Assembly (NCBI GenBank): GCA_019137115.1
Contig: JAGVSV010000235.1
Coordinates: forward strand, 1 to 9,391
Direction: 5' to 3'
Source of the DNA: Bacillota bacterium
GTDB lineage: Bacteria; Bacillota; Clostridia; Christensenellales; Aristaeellaceae
DNA: 9,391 nucleotides
The notes under the pieces are model-generated. The model did no database searches. It was not told where the DNA came from and was given only the letters and a program-made list of their open reading frames with translations. A program made the translations under genes and the position numbers. Below are positions 6,560 through 9,391 of the stretch, piece by piece. The stretch's first letter is position 1; every line of letters begins with the position of its first letter.

Positions 6560-6583
6560 CGCATGTTATCATATGAACATGCG
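6560..6583. repeat. Perfect 8-8-8 inverted repeat upstream of the MutS-like gene
   Basis: CGCATGTT (6560-6567) and AACATGCG (6576-6583) are exact reverse complements separated by 8 nt, lying 25 nt before the ATG at 6609. It could be an operator for a dimeric regulator or an RNA hairpin in the leader, followed by a T-rich stretch. A GGAGGG plus ATG pair at 6563 overlaps it but leads only into a shadow frame. Confidence 0.45.
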
Positions 6584-6608
6584 TTGATTTTATCCCCAGG
6601 GAGGCGTC

Positions 6609-8303
6609 ATGCCGGACATTTTGTGGGCGGTGTTTGCCGGGATTGTTTTGTTGCCGGTTGTTTACTATCTGATGGATTATGTGCGCAGACGGCGTCTGCT
6701 GGCGCGGCTGCGCGAGGGGTGGGGCACCGACCGGGCGCTGCGCAACCTGGACGCGGATGAACTCAGCGACATTGCGCACCACCACAGGCAGCGCAACTTG
6801 ATCCATCCGGCGGACATGCCGGTGGACGACACCACCTGGAACGATCTGGACATGGACAAGGTCTTCACCGGCATGGACGCGGCCACCAGCATCGTGGGCA
6901 GCCAGGCGCTGTACACCATGCTGCGGGAGCAGGGCACGACGGACGAGGGCATCGCGCGCCGCACGGCGCTGGCGCAAGCCTTTGGCAAGGACGAATCCCT
7001 GCGCCTGCCGGTGCAGGCCGCGGTGTTTGGCATCGGGCGCTACGCGTTTCACGGCGCGTGGCGCTATTTGTTCTCCAAAGAGTTCCAGCATCCCCGGTGG
7101 GCGTGGGTGTACCCGGTGCTGGGCGCGTTGCCGGTTGCGCTGGCGCTGCTGGGGCTGATCCATTCAGTGTTCTTGCTGCTGGCGGCGGGTGCTTTCCTTG
7201 TGAACCTGGTGGTGTACTACCGCACGCAGGCCACCTGGAAAATGGAAATCGTGGCCATCCGGCACCTGGGCGCGGTGCTCAACTGCGCCCGGAAGCTGTC
7301 CAGGGTGGATCACCCGGCGCTTGACGAGGTGCGCAAGCGCATCAGGGCGCACAGCGCGCCGATCAGGCCCGTGCGCTTCTGGCTGCCGCTGTTCGGCGCG
7401 CAGACGGTGGGCGACATGGCGCTGGTGCTGGAGTACTTGCGCATCCTGTTCATGATCGACATGGTGAGCATGGTGGCCATCGTGCGCGGGATCAACCGCA
7501 ACATGAAGGATGTGCGCGCGCTGTACGATTTGGTGGGCGAGGTGGACGCCACATTGTCCATCGCGCAGTACACGCAGCGTGTGCCCGGCCTGTGCGCGCC
7601 GGTGTTCACGGAAAAACGGGGGATGTGCTTTACCGACCTGGCGCACCCGCTGCTTACAGACGCCGTCACCAACGACCTGGACTGGACGCGCGATGAGCTG
7701 ATTTCGGGCGCCAACGCGTCAGGCAAGTCCACGTTCATCAAAGCGGTGGCGGTCAACGCCATCCTGGCGCAGACCGTCGGACTATGCCACGCAACCGCGC
7801 TGACCATGTGCCGCGGCCGGGTGATGACCGCCATGGCCGTGCGCGACAGCTTGCTGTCCGGCGAAAGCTATTTTGTGGTGGAGATCAAGTCCCTGGGGCG
7901 CATCCTTGACGCCATGGACGGCGCGATGGTGTATGCGTTCATCGATGAAATCCTGCGCGGCACCAACACGATTGAGCGCATCGCGGCGTCCAGCGCCGTG
8001 CTGTCCGCCATCGCAAAACGCCACGCGCTGTGCATGGCCGCGACCCACGACATCGAGCTGACCCGTCTGCTGGACCCGGCATATCAAAACCTGCATTTCG
8101 CGGAAACGGTGGATGACGACGGCATCCGTTTTGACTTTCTGCTGCGCGAAGGGCCCACCCGCACCCGCAACGCCATCCGCCTGCTGGCCACGATGGGCTA
8201 TCCGGAGGACATCATCGCCGCCGCCAACGAAAACGCCCGGCGGTTTGAGCAAACCGGCCGATGGGAGATGGACAGGGAGCCCGGCAGGCCTACCGGAGCT
8301 TGA
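6609..8303 (+). CDS. Membrane-anchored MutS-like ATPase (MutS domain V without mismatch-recognition domain)
   Basis: The 564-residue product starts 6 nt after GGGAGG. Its C-terminal third is a MutS-type ATPase: Walker A ISGANASGKSTF (365-376), Walker B and signature FIDEILRGTNTIERIAAS (444-461, D446/E447), and ATHDIELTRLL with H480. A helical 'core/lever' region spans about 210-330. There is no N-terminal mismatch-binding domain and no Phe-x-Glu motif. Instead the protein has an N-terminal membrane helix (about 3-23), a hydrophobic hairpin (about 166-205) and perhaps a fourth hydrophobic helix near 275-292. Canonical MutS is around 850 residues and soluble. Proteins of this membrane-bound subfamily are often annotated as mismatch repair proteins, but that role is doubtful without the sensing domain; their function is not established. 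It follows the kinase by 93 nt and overlaps the convergent GH38 gene by 14 bp. Confidence 0.92.
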   Translation: MPDILWAVFAGIVLLPVVYYLMDYVRRRRLLARLREGWGTDRALRNLDADELSDIAHHHRQRNLIHPADMPVDDTTWNDLDMDKVFTGMDAATSIVGSQALYTMLREQGTTDEGIARRTALAQAFGKDESLRLPVQAAVFGIGRYAFHGAWRYLFSKEFQHPRWAWVYPVLGALPVALALLGLIHSVFLLLAAGAFLVNLVVYYRTQATWKMEIVAIRHLGAVLNCARKLSRVDHPALDEVRKRIRAHSAPIRPVRFWLPLFGAQTVGDMALVLEYLRILFMIDMVSMVAIVRGINRNMKDVRALYDLVGEVDATLSIAQYTQRVPGLCAPVFTEKRGMCFTDLAHPLLTDAVTNDLDWTRDELISGANASGKSTFIKAVAVNAILAQTVGLCHATALTMCRGRVMTAMAVRDSLLSGESYFVVEIKSLGRILDAMDGAMVYAFIDEILRGTNTIERIAASSAVLSAIAKRHALCMAATHDIELTRLLDPAYQNLHFAETVDDDGIRFDFLLREGPTRTRNAIRLLATMGYPEDIIAAANENARRFEQTGRWEMDREPGRPTGA

Positions 8304-9391
8304 TCGTCAGCGCCTTGTAGGGCGCGAAGGCCAGGCGCAGTGCCCCGTCCTGCATGGGCAGATCCTCGCGGGCGTCCTCGTCCATGCCGGCCAGGAACGC
8401 CTGGCGGAAGCCGTGGGTATGCAGGTCAACCTCGGTATGCCTGCCCTGGTTTTCATACAGGCGCAGGATATAGCCATCCTGCGCGTCGCTGCGTTTGAAC
8501 GCGGAAAACTGGATGTTGTCGCCGTTCCAGCGGAAGGGCATGGGGATGCCATCGGACGTGGCGCCCTCCGGCTCCGACCGGATGGCATGGGTAACGGGCG
8601 GGTATAGGAATGCCTGCGCGAGCTTGAGGAACGGCGCTTTGTCGTTGGCGTCGGCCGCGTAGGGCAGGTACGCCCATTCCATCACCTGAAGCCCCTGGCA
8701 CTGCGCGCCGGGGGTGTACACGGCGTCGGACGCCGGCCCGCCGCGCTGCATCGTGTTGCGGCGGCCCATCAGGTCAAACCCGCGCACCAGCGTGACGGAC
8801 ACCTCGGGCCGGCCGGTCAGCGGATGCACATGCGCTTCATAGTCATACATGCCCTTGAAGGCCACCGCCAGGCCCACGGATTGATCCTCACACGCCAGCC
8901 ATTCCCGGAACGGCAGCAGCTGGGTGGGCGGCTGCCGCCAGGGCTCCTGCTCCACAGAGCGCGCGATGGGGCGGTTGATCACCGCCAGGTGGCTTTGCGA
9001 CCGGACGCTGCCGGTTTTGACCCCCATCGGCACGCGCAGGCGCACGCGGTGATCGCGGGCTGTGTTGTCAAGGGTGAGCTTCACGTCCACGCGGCGGATG
9101 CCGGGGTACATGGTGAACTCAAACCGGATGGGCATGTCCGCGCGTTCCTGTGACCGCGCATCGCCGTGCAGGCACGCCGGCACGTTCATCACGCCGGACG
9201 TGGACAGCCGGGCGCGCACCGGCCCCAGTTCCTCCAATCTGGACACAAAGTCAAACCGGGGCGAGCGCACCACCTCGCCGGGGATCCAGGGCGGGGAAAA
9301 GTCCCACGCGTCACCGGCGTCGGCTTCCTCCTCCAGCAAGTTGACGTGGGGGAAGGTTTTGCCGGTTGCCTTGTCCTGAAGGGTGATCAGC
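8290..9391 (-). CDS. GH38 alpha-mannosidase, C-terminal part (start lies beyond the window)
   Basis: The minus-strand frame is open from the window edge (reading LITLQDKATGKTFPHVN at the edge) to TAG at 8290-8292, about 367 residues. There is no true start inside; TTG at 9337-9339 is an internal leucine. The edge sequence, the following FSPPW region, the long beta-sandwich with LPFREWLACEDQSVGLAVAFKG and LTLVRGFDLMGR, and the ending LRLAFAPYKALTIKLR are the C-terminal domains of glycoside hydrolase family 38. Full-length members have roughly 850-1000 residues and remove alpha-mannosyl units with a zinc-dependent retaining mechanism; the catalytic and zinc residues are in the missing N-terminal half. 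It is probably cytoplasmic, but the N-terminus is not visible. With GH2 it suggests degradation of mannose-containing glycans. The last codons overlap the MutS-like gene. Confidence 0.88.
   Translation of the reverse strand, partial: LITLQDKATGKTFPHVNLLEEEADAGDAWDFSPPWIPGEVVRSPRFDFVSRLEELGPVRARLSTSGVMNVPACLHGDARSQERADMPIRFEFTMYPGIRRVDVKLTLDNTARDHRVRLRVPMGVKTGSVRSQSHLAVINRPIARSVEQEPWRQPPTQLLPFREWLACEDQSVGLAVAFKGMYDYEAHVHPLTGRPEVSVTLVRGFDLMGRRNTMQRGGPASDAVYTPGAQCQGLQVMEWAYLPYAADANDKAPFLKLAQAFLYPPVTHAIRSEPEGATSDGIPMPFRWNGDNIQFSAFKRSDAQDGYILRLYENQGRHTEVDLHTHGFRQAFLAGMDEDAREDLPMQDGALRLAFAPYKALTIKLR

Noticed and set aside
6563..6760. ORF starting at an ATG with GGAGGG upstream, just before the MutS-like gene
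   Set aside because: After about 15 codons it is only the out-of-frame reading of the MutS-like gene. The ATG at 6609 has its own good site and starts the membrane helix.
5973..7163. 396-codon minus-strand open frame across the kinase and MutS-like genes
   Set aside because: It spans two well-supported plus-strand genes and their intergenic region, and is His/Arg/Gln-rich without recognisable motifs.

Overview
The window is a GC-rich, gene-dense stretch of bacterial chromosome. Purine-rich Shine-Dalgarno sites (AGGAGG, GGAGG), sigma70-type promoters, G/C-ending codons and this mix of families (an SPFH protein with two N-terminal membrane helices, a membrane-anchored MutS-like ATPase, cytoplasmic GH2 and GH38 enzymes) suggest a high-GC member of the Clostridia/Bacillota, perhaps a gut or plant-matter degrader. 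That placement is inference; there is no rRNA or phylogenetic marker in the window. No tRNA, rRNA, CRISPR array or insertion sequence was recognised, and no gap longer than 300 bases lacks a gene.

Layout. Bases 1-129 (+) are the 3' end of a zinc-type or quinone-type MDR oxidoreductase. A hairpin at 152-182 lies between it and the convergent gene at 232-2373 (-), a 713-residue ADP-ribosylglycohydrolase-fold protein with two extra C-terminal beta-sandwich-like regions. A compact divergent promoter region (2374-2537), with two well-formed promoters back to back, separates it from a 598-residue GH2 glycosidase (2538-4334, +). A strong hairpin (4397-4428) divides GH2 from the convergent aldo/keto reductase (4458-5318, -). 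A second divergent region (5319-5496), with a TTGACA box and a perfect 9-3-9 palindrome, precedes a plus-strand cluster: a truncated SPFH/Band 7 protein (5497-6009), a small P-loop kinase-like protein overlapping it by ATGA (6006-6515), and a membrane-anchored MutS-like ATPase (6609-8303). The MutS-like gene overlaps by 14 bp, tail to tail, the 3' end of a GH38 alpha-mannosidase (8290 to beyond 9391, -).

How the genes may work together. GH2, GH38, the aldo/keto reductase and the MDR oxidoreductase fit intracellular breakdown of imported oligosaccharides and handling of carbonyl or sugar products; neither GH2 nor the DraG-like protein has a signal peptide. The DraG-like protein shares its control region with GH2 and carries carbohydrate-binding-like additions, so it may act on a glycoside rather than on ADP-ribosylated protein. 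The SPFH-kinase-MutS-like cluster looks functionally separate. The most notable points are the DraG-like/GH2 pair, the truncated SPFH gene fused to an unrecognised tail and coupled to a kinase, the palindromic operator candidate, and the membrane MutS-like ATPase.
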